Below are positions 24,265 through 33,130 of a stretch of DNA of 40,584 bases, piece after piece. Source of the stretch: Candidatus Hydrogenedentota bacterium (GTDB lineage: Bacteria; Hydrogenedentota; Hydrogenedentia; Hydrogenedentales; CAITNO01); contig JAGPFE010000026.1 of the NCBI GenBank assembly GCA_018056705.1, positions 1-40,584 on the forward strand. Reading direction: 5' to 3'. Position 1 is the stretch's first letter; each line of letters starts with the position of its first letter. The notes below the pieces were generated by a model. That model ran no database searches. It saw only the letters and a list, made by a program, of their open reading frames with translations, and was not told where the DNA came from. The position numbers and the translations under genes were made by a program.

Positions 24265-25296
24265 ATGAAACTTATGGTTAACGCGCTCAAATACCTGTTG
24301 CTGTTTATCCTTTCCGTCGCGCTGCTCGCGGTGATGGTGGCCTTTCAGGGGCCGCAGCACCTGTTCGCGCTGGCCACCGGTGGCTGGGGACGTCTGCCGG
24401 GGGAAACAGCGCTCATCGATGTCACCGAAAACTGTGCCGGGCAGGCCGCGTGCGAGAGTGGCCTCATTCGGGTGTTGACCTTTAACGTTCTCTGCAGGGT
24501 CTGTACTGAATCGGACCGCAAACCGGGCTACGAGCCATGGTATGTCCGGTTGCCCTACCTCAGGGAGATTATCCGGTATTACGAACCCGATCTTATCGGG
24601 TTCCAGGAAACGGGTGGGTCCCAGGACCTGGAGGAACTCAACCCGGATTCGGAGCGTTTCGCGTGGCTGGCTTTTCACGAAGGCGGGCTTTTGTATGGCG
24701 ATGCCGCCCTGTTGTACCGGCGGGACCGGTTTGAACTGCTCGACAGCGGGCAGTTCTGGCTGAATCCCAATTTCCGGTTGCCCTTCGGCTTTGGCTGGAA
24801 GCCGCTTTCCATGCCGCGCTACGTGAACTGGGCCCGGTTGCGGAACCGGGAGAATGGTTTCGAGTTTCTGTTTCTCAACACGCATTTCGACAACAACTCC
24901 CCCAATAAAGAACCCTCAGCGGTTTTTGTTCACGATGTTATGCGCGTGCCTGCCCTGCATCTGCCCATCATCATGACAGGCGATTTCAATACCCAGGGCG
25001 ATACCCAGAGGTATCAGAACCTGGTAAGGGGAAGTGATCCCGAACCATTGCTGAAAGAGGCCGCGGAACTCGCGGCGGTCCGGGAACTGGTTCCCCCGGC
25101 GTATCCTGATGAATCCGTGGCACCCGCTGAACCAGACTTGTTCCTGCGGCAGATCGATCATATTTTCCTGGGCGGCCCGGGGACATGGGAGGTGACGCGC
25201 TGGGCGGTCGATACCCGCGCGGGTGGCTCGGCAAAGAACATCCAGCCTTCGGATCATCCCGCGGTTTTCGCGGAGGTGCGGTGCGTCTTGCGGTGA
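24265..25296 (+). CDS. Endonuclease/exonuclease/phosphatase (EEP) family protein, membrane-anchored or exported
   Basis: 343 residues from ATG 24265; ATG 24274 and GTG 24235 are alternatives, none with a strong ribosome site. The N-terminus (ALKYLLLFILSVALLAVMVA) is a membrane anchor or signal peptide. The rest is a DNase I-like fold with family motifs in order: IRVLTFNVL, DLIGFQETGG (metal-binding Glu), FLFLNTHFDNNS (His), IIMTGDFNTQGD (Asp/Asn), IDHIFLG, and SDHPAVFAEV (final catalytic Asp-His). All residues needed for Mg-dependent phosphodiester or phosphate-ester hydrolysis are present. Extracellular members of this type are often annotated as nucleases or phosphatases of sugar- or lipid-phosphates; the substrate here is unknown. 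It heads a plus-strand series. Confidence 0.83.
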   Translation: MKLMVNALKYLLLFILSVALLAVMVAFQGPQHLFALATGGWGRLPGETALIDVTENCAGQAACESGLIRVLTFNVLCRVCTESDRKPGYEPWYVRLPYLREIIRYYEPDLIGFQETGGSQDLEELNPDSERFAWLAFHEGGLLYGDAALLYRRDRFELLDSGQFWLNPNFRLPFGFGWKPLSMPRYVNWARLRNRENGFEFLFLNTHFDNNSPNKEPSAVFVHDVMRVPALHLPIIMTGDFNTQGDTQRYQNLVRGSDPEPLLKEAAELAAVRELVPPAYPDESVAPAEPDLFLRQIDHIFLGGPGTWEVTRWAVDTRAGGSAKNIQPSDHPAVFAEVRCVLR

Positions 25297-25371
25297 ATCG
25301 GGTGGTTTTTCCCGGCGGTTGACTTTTTGTATGCTGGAAGCGGGCTTTTTCCGGAAAGGGAGAAACGCGTC

Positions 25372-26703
25372 ATGGTATCTAAGCGGGACAAGAATCGAAA
25401 AATGGGGATGAGTCGTCGCGGCTTTCTCAAGGCCGCCTGTGCGGCGGCGGCCGGCCCATGGATCATTCCGGGGCGGGCCCTGGGACTGGATGGGGCCGTG
25501 GCACCCTCAAACCGGATCACCGTGGGCTTCATCGGCATGGGGCGGATGGCCCGGGGGCATCTGGATGGGTTTCTGCAGGACCCGGAATGCCAGGTTCTCG
25601 CCATATGTGACGTGGAACGGTATCGCCGGGAACGGCAGGCGAACCGCGTCAACGAACAGTACGCCGCCCGGGCGGGCTCGGCCACGTACACTGCCTGCGA
25701 CACCTACAACGATTTTCGGGATCTGTGCGCCCGCCAGGACATTGACGTGGTAGTCATTGCCACCCCGAATCACTGGCACGCCCTGCACGCCATAGAGGCG
25801 TTGCGTTCGGGGAAGGATGTGTACCTGGAGAAACCGCTCGCCCGGACCATTGAAGAATGTGAGGCCATCGTGGCGGCGGTACGAAGGTATAACCGGGTGC
25901 TGCAGGTGGGCAGCCAGCAGCGGTCCGACACCGCGTTCCGGTTCGCGTGCGAACTGGTCCGTAACGGGCGCATCGGCCGGGTCCGGGAGGTGTACGCCAA
26001 CATCGGTGGACCACCCAACGAGGACAACCTGCCCGGGGAGCCCTGTCCGGAAGGCCTTGACTGGGACATGTGGCTCGGTCCCTGCCCGTCCCGTCCTTTT
26101 TCGTCTACCCTGTGTCCCGGGGAATTCGTGGACGTGTGGGCCGAGTGGCGTTACTACCGCCCATACGCCGGTGGCCTGATGACCGACTGGGGGGCTCACC
26201 ATTTCGACATCGCCCAGTGGGGGCTGGGCCGGGATGGGAGCGGCCCGGTGGAAATCATCCCCGACCTGCCCGACACGCCTGACGTGAAGATGTTGACCTA
26301 CGTGTACGAAGACGGTACAAGGTTGTACCGGGGACCGGGGCCCATCAAGGACGCGGGCGTGGTGTTCGTGGGTGACGAGGGTATGGTGGGCGTGAATCGC
26401 GGCCAGTTCCTGGTGACCGTACCTGGGCGCCTGCGCTACGAGACCTTCGGTCCCGGCGAGATTCACCTGTACGAAAGCGCGGACCACCGACGCAATTTCC
26501 TCGAATGTGTAAGGACACGCAGGGAACCGATCTGCCCCGCCGAGATCGGAGCCAGTTCCGCCACGGTATGTCACATCGGCAACATCGCGTACCAGTTGAA
26601 GCGGCCGTTGCGCTGGGACCCCGCGCGGAGAGACTTCGTGGATGATCCCGAGGCCTCCCGGTTGCGCGCTCGCGCGATGCGCGCGCCATGGCAGTTGACC
26701 TGA
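25372..26703 (+). CDS. Gfo/Idh/MocA family oxidoreductase with Tat signal
   Basis: 443 residues from ATG 25372 (AAGGGAGAAACG upstream). The N-terminus MGMSRRGFLKAACAAAAGPW is a twin-arginine signal, so the folded, cofactor-loaded enzyme is exported to the periplasm. A Rossmann NAD(P)-binding motif follows (ITVGFIGMGRMARGHL), then VVIATPNHWHALHAIEAL and DVYLEKPLARTIEECEAIV, with Lys in EKP being the family's conserved catalytic/cofactor residue. The C-terminal half, with DWGAHHFDIAQWGLG, is the substrate-binding sheet typical of the planctomycete/Lentisphaera-like expansions of this family. Members oxidise or reduce sugar derivatives; here a glycan-derived sugar is a plausible substrate given the downstream permease and fucosidase. 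The stop is twelve bases before the next gene. Confidence 0.9.
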   Translation: MVSKRDKNRKMGMSRRGFLKAACAAAAGPWIIPGRALGLDGAVAPSNRITVGFIGMGRMARGHLDGFLQDPECQVLAICDVERYRRERQANRVNEQYAARAGSATYTACDTYNDFRDLCARQDIDVVVIATPNHWHALHAIEALRSGKDVYLEKPLARTIEECEAIVAAVRRYNRVLQVGSQQRSDTAFRFACELVRNGRIGRVREVYANIGGPPNEDNLPGEPCPEGLDWDMWLGPCPSRPFSSTLCPGEFVDVWAEWRYYRPYAGGLMTDWGAHHFDIAQWGLGRDGSGPVEIIPDLPDTPDVKMLTYVYEDGTRLYRGPGPIKDAGVVFVGDEGMVGVNRGQFLVTVPGRLRYETFGPGEIHLYESADHRRNFLECVRTRREPICPAEIGASSATVCHIGNIAYQLKRPLRWDPARRDFVDDPEASRLRARAMRAPWQLT

Positions 26704-26715
26704 GGAGACGACATC

Positions 26716-29055
26716 ATGAAGCGATTCAGCAGGATGATCGGGAGCCTGGTCCTGGTATTCGGCCTGGCCGGCATGGCTTTCGCGGAACTGCCCCCCGAAC
26801 TGGAACAGGACTTCCAGGCGTTACGAGGCTATACCCTTGGTGGCGATTTTTCTGCCTGCCAGCGGATCATCGACGCGGTAACCGCGGTCCGGAACGATCC
26901 CGCGAAAGCGGCACCCCTGGCGGAAAGAATGGCCCGGGCCCTCTCCGAGACGGGTTACGATGGGCAGTGGTTTCTGTGCCAGTGGCTGTACGTGATCGGC
27001 ACGGAACGGGAAGCGCCGGCCCTCGCTCGCCTGGTTCATGACCGGAAAACCGCGCCGCTGGGGCTGTACGCCATGAGAGCGATTCCCGGGAAGGGCGTGG
27101 ACCGTGAACTGATCGGGCTGTTGCGGGGTACCCGGGATCCCCATCTCCTGTGCGGGATCCTGGACTGCCTGGGTAAGCGCGGGGTTACGGAAAGCATCGG
27201 GTACGTGTCCCCGTTGACGCGGGGTGGCAATCCACTGGTCGCGCGCGCGGCGGCCCAGTCCCTGGCGGATATGGCAACGCCCGCGGCGGTCAACGCCCTG
27301 CGCGAAACGCTGGAACGGACTCGCCCCCCCCGGGACGTTCTGATTGCCGACGCGCTGATCCGGGCCTGCACCCGCTGCGCGGACGCCGCGGCCGTGGACG
27401 CGGGACTGGGGGCTGTGGAACGGAAGGTCCGTTTACCGGAACCCTTGCGGCTGGCGGCGCGGAGCGTCCGCGTGGAGAAAGCGGAAGGGGACGCGCGGGA
27501 GCAGTTGTTGTACGCCATGCTCATGGATGGCGATCCGGCAATCCGGAAAGCGGGTATGACGCTGGTGTCCCGGTTGGAAGGTGGGGCGGTGACCCTCGCC
27601 GCGGCGCGGGCCATGGCGGACAGTTCGACGGAAATCCGACTTGCGCTGCTGACCTTGCTGGAACAGCGGGCGGACGCCGAAGCCTACCCGTACGTGTACG
27701 CGATCTTCAAGGCCGCCACGGATCCCGTTGAGAAGGCGGCCCTGATCCGCACGCTGGGCGCCGTGGGTGACTACCGGGTCGCGCCGGAACTGCTTGCCCT
27801 GCTGGAGAATGGCGAGCCTGCCGTGAAAGACGCTGTGCGGGACGCGCTACGTCGCGTGAACGATACCAGGCTGGACGCGTACCTTGTGAGCCGGCTGGAT
27901 TCGTTGTCCACGCCGGGACGGGTGGAGGTCATCAACGCCCTGGCGGCCCGTCGGGCAGAGACCGCAATTTCCGAACTGTTTGTCTGGTCGGGTGGAACGG
28001 ACCGGGATGCCGCGGCGGCGGCCGTGACCGCCCTGGGGGAACTGGTAGGTCCCGCGGAATTTCCCAGGCTGGCGGGGCTGCTGGCCGGCGGATTTAACGG
28101 GGAGGCGGATCGACTGGAAGCGGCTCTCATGTCAGCGCTTCGCCGTATGGAAGATATGGATGACGCCGCCCGCGCGCTGGTAAGCGCGTCGCGTAGGACC
28201 CGTGACGCGGCGTACCGGGCTGCCGCCATGCGCGCCCTTGGGGAGACCGGTAGTTCCGAAGCCCTGCCCACCCTGTACCGAGAGGCGTCCCGCGGCAGGC
28301 AGGCCGCGCGGCTGGCAGCCATCAGCGCCCTGGGAAAATGGAAATCGCCCGAGCCCCTGGAAAAGTTGCGGAAATGGGCTGTCTCCGGGGCCAGGGGCAA
28401 AAACGCCGTCCGGGAGACGGCGGTAGCCGCGCTGCTTGAACTGCTGAAAACCGGAAACGTTGCTCCTGAAACGGCCCTGCCGGTGTATCGGGACTTGCTG
28501 AACGCCGGGAAGGGGGATGACAGCATGGTCAAGCGGGTTCTCGCGGGAACGGCTAACCTTGTCCATCCCGGTGGCGTGGATCTAGTGCTGCCTTATCTCG
28601 GGGACGAGCGGTATGCCGCGGAGGCCGGGGTTGCCCTGGGGCGTATCCTGCTGGGCACGGCGCGCCTGGACGCCTCCGGGCAGCCGGAATTCTGCCGGAA
28701 CGCCGTGGATGGCGAACCCCGGACCCGATGGTCCACCGGCGGACACCAGGAGCCCGGACAATGGTTTCAGTTCGATTTCGGAAAGTCGGTTCCGCTGGCG
28801 GGGATCGTGCTCGATACCGCGCGCACGCCCACGGATTTTCCCCGGGGCTTGGCGGTTTACGTGATGGACGATCCGGGCCGACCGGGCGAACTGGTAGCCA
28901 CCGTGCCGGAAGCGGAATGTTCGCCGTCGCTGACCGTGAAGTTTGCGCCGCGCCAGAGTCGCTTTCTGCGGCTGGTGGTGACGGGCACCACGGACAAGCC
29001 TGCGTGGTCTATACATGAGGTCCGCCTTTTGACCCGGGCGGGCGATGGATCGTGA
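26716..29055 (+). CDS. Secreted HEAT-repeat protein with C-terminal discoidin (F5/8 type C) domain
   Basis: 779 residues from ATG 26716, with GAGGAGACGACATC upstream. Residues 1-23 are a signal peptide (GSLVLVFGLAGMAFA). From ~35 to ~640 the protein is a long run of HEAT-like helical repeats, with recurring patterns such as ALIRTLGAVGDYRVAPELLA and ALPTLYREASRGRQAARLAA. The last ~135 residues form a discoidin/F5/8-type C domain: DGEPRTRWSTGGHQEPGQWF then QFDFGKSVPLAGIVLDTART, ending SRFLRLVVTG...WSIHEVRLL. Discoidin domains commonly bind carbohydrates, and HEAT solenoids scaffold proteins, so a glycan-binding surface or periplasmic scaffold is inferred. No catalytic residues are apparent. It follows the oxidoreductase gene and precedes the permease. 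Confidence 0.82.
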   Translation: MKRFSRMIGSLVLVFGLAGMAFAELPPELEQDFQALRGYTLGGDFSACQRIIDAVTAVRNDPAKAAPLAERMARALSETGYDGQWFLCQWLYVIGTEREAPALARLVHDRKTAPLGLYAMRAIPGKGVDRELIGLLRGTRDPHLLCGILDCLGKRGVTESIGYVSPLTRGGNPLVARAAAQSLADMATPAAVNALRETLERTRPPRDVLIADALIRACTRCADAAAVDAGLGAVERKVRLPEPLRLAARSVRVEKAEGDAREQLLYAMLMDGDPAIRKAGMTLVSRLEGGAVTLAAARAMADSSTEIRLALLTLLEQRADAEAYPYVYAIFKAATDPVEKAALIRTLGAVGDYRVAPELLALLENGEPAVKDAVRDALRRVNDTRLDAYLVSRLDSLSTPGRVEVINALAARRAETAISELFVWSGGTDRDAAAAAVTALGELVGPAEFPRLAGLLAGGFNGEADRLEAALMSALRRMEDMDDAARALVSASRRTRDAAYRAAAMRALGETGSSEALPTLYREASRGRQAARLAAISALGKWKSPEPLEKLRKWAVSGARGKNAVRETAVAALLELLKTGNVAPETALPVYRDLLNAGKGDDSMVKRVLAGTANLVHPGGVDLVLPYLGDERYAAEAGVALGRILLGTARLDASGQPEFCRNAVDGEPRTRWSTGGHQEPGQWFQFDFGKSVPLAGIVLDTARTPTDFPRGLAVYVMDDPGRPGELVATVPEAECSPSLTVKFAPRQSRFLRLVVTGTTDKPAWSIHEVRLLTRAGDGS

Positions 29056-29097
29056 AGTAAGCGTGTTGCCGTCGAACGGCCTGGAACACGGGGAAAA

Positions 29098-30126
29098 ATG
29101 CGTATGACGGAACGGATGGGGACAGGTTTCTGGGACCGCGCGCGGCGGTTTATGGCGGAGCATTCGGCCCTGTTTATCCTGGCGGGGCTGTGCGTGGCCC
29201 TTGGCATCTATTCAGACAGTTTCCGCAGCGTGGAAAACCTGCAGAGCGTGGCCCAGCGCACGCCGGTAGTGGGGATTCTCGCCCTTGGGCAGTTACTGGT
29301 AATTCTCACGGGCGGTATTGATCTTTCTGTGGGTAGCGTGGCCGCCCTGGGGGGCGTGCTGGGCTGCATGGCCATGCTCAGGGTGATGGCGTGGCTGGCT
29401 GCGGAACCGGCAATGGCTTCCGGGGCGACGGTCCTGCTGGCGTCGTCCGCAGGTGTGCTCAGCGGCGTACTGGTCGGACTGGCGTGTGGCCTGCTGTGTG
29501 GTTTGCTGGTGACCCGGGGCAGGATTCCCCCGTTCGTCGTGACCCTGGGCATGATGATGGGGGCCCGGGGCGCCGCGCTGGTGGTATCCGGTGCGAAGCC
29601 GGTGTCCCGTCTTCCCCTTGGATTCGCGTGGCTGGGGGGAACCCGGGCCTGGTGGATTCCGGTTCTGCTGATGCTGGGGCTTGCGGCGGTGTTTTCGTTC
29701 ATGCTGTCCTTTACTCGTTTCGGTCGCGCCTTGTATGCAACGGGTGGCAACATGGAAGCGGCCCGGCTTTCGGGGATCGGGGTTGACCGGGTGCGGGTAG
29801 CCGCCTACGCGATCTGCGGGGCCATGGCGGGCCTGGCGGGCATGGTGCTCGCGTCACGGACCAGCGTGGCCGCCCCGACGGGCGCGGAAATGCACGAACT
29901 GTACGCCATCGCCGCCTGCGTGATTGGTGGGGCCAGCCTGTCCGGTGGCGAGGGGGGCGCGTTCGCGGCCATCGCCGGGGCCCTGATCATGATGGTGCTG
30001 TACAACTTCTGCACGATTCAGAACATATCGGTCCACTGGCAGCAGATCCTGATCGGCCTGCTGCTGGTTGTCCTGGTGTTCTACGACACGTGGCGCAAAC
30101 GTCGCGCGGGTATCCTCCGGGATTAA
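29098..30126 (+). CDS. RbsC-type sugar ABC transporter permease
   Basis: 342 residues; ATG 29098 or 29104 can serve as start. About eight to ten hydrophobic segments are visible, and the motifs are those of the ribose/xylose/galactose permease family (BPD_transp_2): GILALGQLLVILTGGIDLSV (the GxDLSVG signature), GLLVTRGRIPPFVVTLGMMM, RALYATGGNMEAARLSGIGV followed by DRVRVAAYAICGAMAGLAGM, and IAACVIGGASLSGGEGG. The family imports monosaccharides with a periplasmic binding protein and an RbsA-type double ATPase. Neither partner gene is in the window, so they must be supplied elsewhere or the transporter is incomplete. Position before the fucosidase hints at fucose or a related sugar, which is inference. 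Confidence 0.9.
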   Translation: MRMTERMGTGFWDRARRFMAEHSALFILAGLCVALGIYSDSFRSVENLQSVAQRTPVVGILALGQLLVILTGGIDLSVGSVAALGGVLGCMAMLRVMAWLAAEPAMASGATVLLASSAGVLSGVLVGLACGLLCGLLVTRGRIPPFVVTLGMMMGARGAALVVSGAKPVSRLPLGFAWLGGTRAWWIPVLLMLGLAAVFSFMLSFTRFGRALYATGGNMEAARLSGIGVDRVRVAAYAICGAMAGLAGMVLASRTSVAAPTGAEMHELYAIAACVIGGASLSGGEGGAFAAIAGALIMMVLYNFCTIQNISVHWQQILIGLLLVVLVFYDTWRKRRAGILRD

Positions 30127-30167
30127 TGGGCCGGTACCAGGCCGCGCGGCATGGAAAGGGTGACCGT

Positions 30168-31613
30168 ATGACACGCGTTTGGCTGTTTCCGGTGATGTGG
30201 GTGTCGGTCGTGGCGGGGGCGGTCGAGCCTCCCGCGCCTTACGGTCCCGTTCCTTCTGAACGGCAACTGGCGTGGCACGCCCTGGAGTATTACGGGTTTG
30301 TCCACTACACGGTTAACGCCTTTACTGACAAGGAATGGGGGTATGGCGATGAGGATCCGGCCATATTCAACCCGACTGACCCGGATGTGCGGCAATGGGC
30401 CCGCGTGGCCAGGGAAGCTGGCATGAAGGGGCTTATCCTGACTGCCAAGCACCATGATGGATTTTGCCTGTGGCCATCCCGGTACACGGAGCATTCCATC
30501 AAAGATTCCCCTTACAAGAACGGGCAGGGAGATATCGTGCGGGAACTTTCCGACGCCTGCCGGGAGGAAGGTATCCTGTTTGGCGTGTACCTGTCACCAT
30601 GGGACCGCAACCACCCGGAGTACGCGCGGCCGGCCTACGTGGAGTACTACCAGAACCAGTTGCGGGAATTGCTTACGGGGTATGGTCCCTTGTTCGAAGT
30701 ATGGTTCGATGGGGCCAACGGCGGGGATGGATGGTACGGCGGCGCGCGCGAAAAGCGAACTATTCCTGCCGATTACTACCAGTGGGATAAGGTATACGGC
30801 ATTGTCCGGGAGTTGCAACCGAATGCCGTGATGTTCGGTGGTCCAGATATCCGGTGGGTCGGAAACGAAAGCGGTTTCGCGGGGGACCCCTGCTGGCACA
30901 CGTTTGATCCGGATCGCCCAGCTGCCGATCCCCTGGAAGCGCTGCAGCATGGCCACGCGGATGGGCCGAAATGGCTCCCCGCCGAAGTAGACGTGTCCAT
31001 ACGGCCAGGCTGGTTTTACCACGAAAAGGAAGACCGCGCGGTCAAGTCCCCCGCGCGCCTGATGAAAATATACTATGAATCCGTGGGCCGGGGGGCTTCC
31101 TTGTTGCTGAACCTGCCGCCGGATCGCCGGGGCCGGATTCACGAGCGGGACGTCGAGTCCCTGATGGGGTTCCGGGCGCTGCGGGAACAGGTCTTTTCGG
31201 ACAATCTCGCGCGAAGGGCCCGGCTTGCCGCGTCCAGCACGCGCGGGAACGAAGACCGTTTCGGCGTGTTAAACCTTACGGATGAACGGGTGGACACCTA
31301 TTGGGCCACGGATGACGATGTCCGAAAGGCTTCCGTTACCCTGGACTTTGGCAAAGCGATCCGGTTTGATCATGTGGTTATTCAGGAACATATCGCCCTT
31401 GGGCAGCGGATACGCCGGTTTACGGTGGAGGCGGAACGCGGGGGGAACCACTGGGAACCCGTGGCGGATGGCACGTCGGTGGGCTGGAAACGGATCGTCA
31501 AGTTTCAGCCCTGTAAAAGCAGGCGTCTTCGGGTCTCCTTCGAATCGGACGCCTGCCCGGTGGTCAGTGAAATCGCCGTCTACGCCGGGCCAGATGCCCA
31601 GGCAAAAAAATAA
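30168..31613 (+). CDS. GH29 alpha-L-fucosidase with C-terminal discoidin-like domain
   Basis: 481 residues from ATG 30168 (AAAGGGTGACCGT upstream); longer in-frame starts overlap the permease gene. A signal peptide (MTRVWLFPVMWVSVVAGAVE) indicates export. The catalytic barrel shows GH29 marks: YYGFVHYTVNAFTDKEWGYG, GLILTAKHHDGFCLWPSRYT, GILFGVYLSPWDRNHPEY and LFEVWFDGANGGDGW, in which Asp181 is the predicted nucleophile. The wording WFDGANG favours the GH29-B type, which tends to prefer branched alpha-1,3/1,4-fucosides. Residues ~345-475 resemble an F5/8 type C domain (SSTRGNEDRFGVLNLTDERV then TYWATDDD, FGKAIRFDHVVIQEHI). It releases L-fucose from glycans. It closes the plus-strand series. 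Confidence 0.92.
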   Translation: MTRVWLFPVMWVSVVAGAVEPPAPYGPVPSERQLAWHALEYYGFVHYTVNAFTDKEWGYGDEDPAIFNPTDPDVRQWARVAREAGMKGLILTAKHHDGFCLWPSRYTEHSIKDSPYKNGQGDIVRELSDACREEGILFGVYLSPWDRNHPEYARPAYVEYYQNQLRELLTGYGPLFEVWFDGANGGDGWYGGAREKRTIPADYYQWDKVYGIVRELQPNAVMFGGPDIRWVGNESGFAGDPCWHTFDPDRPAADPLEALQHGHADGPKWLPAEVDVSIRPGWFYHEKEDRAVKSPARLMKIYYESVGRGASLLLNLPPDRRGRIHERDVESLMGFRALREQVFSDNLARRARLAASSTRGNEDRFGVLNLTDERVDTYWATDDDVRKASVTLDFGKAIRFDHVVIQEHIALGQRIRRFTVEAERGGNHWEPVADGTSVGWKRIVKFQPCKSRRLRVSFESDACPVVSEIAVYAGPDAQAKK

Positions 31614-31617
31614 TTGC

Positions 31618-31642
31618 CGCTTTTTCCGGACACCGGAAAGCG
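31618..31642 (+). other. Hairpin downstream of the fucosidase gene
   Basis: CGCTTT-TT-CCGG (31618-31629) pairs with CCGG-AAAGCG (31633-31642) around a three-base loop, with two unpaired T bases. There is no T run after it, so it is not a standard intrinsic terminator, but it may mark the 3' end of the preceding unit or protect the transcript. Confidence 0.4.
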
Positions 31643-31691
31643 ATCCCATCGCGAGTCAGGCAGGTAATACCCTTGCGGGGAAGGTGTCATC

Positions 31692-33062
31692 GTGCGCGCG
31701 CGTCGCGGTTTGACTGGATTCCTGTTGCTGGGCTGGATCGCCACGGCGATTTTCGCCGGCGTTCAGACGGTCCGTGTCGGCTGGCTGGAACGTGAAGTGA
31801 CCAGGCGGGCCATGGCAGGGACTGTAAGTCGGACTGAGGACCCGGTTGGGACCGGTTATGTAGGTACGTCGGCCGGGGACGCCTCGGAAACAGGAGGGGA
31901 AGGGGATGCGACGGCGGATAACGATTTCTGGTTGGAAGAAGATGCCGGGAACGACGTGGAATCGGACCAGAATGCCGACAGCCAGTTCATGAAGCAACTG
32001 GTGGACAACGCTCTCGCGTCGATGATGGCCAGCCCGGAACCGGAAAATGCCCGGAAGACCAGGCGGCAACTGAAAAAGGAAATGCTGCTCGACCTGGGCA
32101 ACATGTCAAAGGGTGGAGCGGGAGCGTCGTCCGCCGCGGGTACGGATGGAGCCGCTTCGGGAAGCGTGCCGGGAGACACTGGGCAAGTGTCCCAGGGGGA
32201 CCGCAAAGGGCCTGGCAAAGCCCCGGCCGTTGATCCCCTGTCTCTTCAATTGGCCCAGCAGGCCAAAGACGCGCAAAAACTGGGCGATTTTGATCGAGCG
32301 TTGGACTTGTACCGGCAAAGTATCGAAACGGACCCGAAGAACCGGACGGCTTACCAGGCCATGGGCGCGCTGCAGAAACGCCTGGGCCTCTACGAGGGTG
32401 AACTGGCAACCTACCAGCAGTGGGCTGAGCAACTGCCCGGTGATCCCACCGCTCGGTACCTGATGGCAGACGCGTACGCCCGAAGCGGCGCCACGGATCT
32501 CGCCCTTGGGCAACTCGAGCAGTTCTTGGAAATGGCTGGCGACGACCTGCGGGTATATCCCATGGCCGCGGACCTGTATCGCCGGATGGGAATGCCCGAG
32601 GCCGAACAAGCCGTGCTGGAACAGTGGGTCGCGGCCGCGCCCCAGTCGCCGGACGCTCTCAATGCCCTGGCCGGCAACTACCGGCGCCAGGGAAATTACG
32701 CCGCCGCCGAGCAGGCCTACAACACGCTGTTGCAGGCACGCCCGGAGGACGCGGAAGTTCGGGCGCGACTCAGCGCCCTCTACCAGCAGCAGGGACGATA
32801 CGCCGAAGCCCTCCAGCAACTGGATGAGGCGGTGGCCATGCGACCCAATGACGTCCGCCTGCTCAGCCAACTGGCCGAGACCCGGCGGCGCGCGGGAGAT
32901 CTTGACGGCGCCATCGGTGCGTATGAACAGGTGATCGCCAGCCAGCCGGGTTCCGAAGCGGCCCTGAACGCCGAGCGGAATATTACCCGCCTGGAACGTC
33001 AACTGGAAAGGGCCCAAACGCCCCGTCCCCCCAAGGCGCCCAAGCCGCCCAGATCCCGCTAA
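31692..33062 (+). CDS. Membrane-anchored TPR protein (paralogue 1)
   Basis: 456 residues from GTG 31692 (GGGGAAGGTGTCATC upstream). An N-terminal membrane segment (LTGFLLLGWIATAIFAGVQT) is followed by an acidic, low-complexity linker rich in Asp/Glu/Gly (~45-160) and then six to seven TPR repeats (~185-440), for example LGDFDRALDLYRQSIETDPK and QGRYAEALQQLDEAVAMRPN. The C-terminus is Pro/Arg/Lys-rich. No enzymatic motif is seen. The TPR part aligns along its length with that of the next gene (YQQWAEQLPGDPTARYLMAD versus YQRWMQAMPDDPTSRYFMAE), so the two are tandem paralogues. TPR arrays dock partner proteins; a role in assembling the nearby pilus/secretin machine is an inference from position only. 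Confidence 0.75.
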   Translation: MRARRGLTGFLLLGWIATAIFAGVQTVRVGWLEREVTRRAMAGTVSRTEDPVGTGYVGTSAGDASETGGEGDATADNDFWLEEDAGNDVESDQNADSQFMKQLVDNALASMMASPEPENARKTRRQLKKEMLLDLGNMSKGGAGASSAAGTDGAASGSVPGDTGQVSQGDRKGPGKAPAVDPLSLQLAQQAKDAQKLGDFDRALDLYRQSIETDPKNRTAYQAMGALQKRLGLYEGELATYQQWAEQLPGDPTARYLMADAYARSGATDLALGQLEQFLEMAGDDLRVYPMAADLYRRMGMPEAEQAVLEQWVAAAPQSPDALNALAGNYRRQGNYAAAEQAYNTLLQARPEDAEVRARLSALYQQQGRYAEALQQLDEAVAMRPNDVRLLSQLAETRRRAGDLDGAIGAYEQVIASQPGSEAALNAERNITRLERQLERAQTPRPPKAPKPPRSR

Positions 33063-33130
33063 CGGGCGATGTGTCAGACTTGCCGATCTTTCCTTCGTTA
33101 TACTTTCCGTTAACACGGGAGAATTGCGAT

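Noticed and set aside
23868..24281. 137-codon plus-strand frame between nagB and the EEP gene
   Set aside because: It crosses the palindromic repeat element, has no ribosome site and no recognisable family features.
25319..25335. TTGACT followed by TATGCT upstream of the Gfo/Idh/MocA gene
   Set aside because: The two boxes are only five bases apart, too close for a sigma70 promoter.
33086..33112. TTGCCG with TATACT upstream of the second TPR gene
   Set aside because: Spacing of 13 bases is too short and the -35 match is weak; transcription from the upstream TPR gene is simpler.
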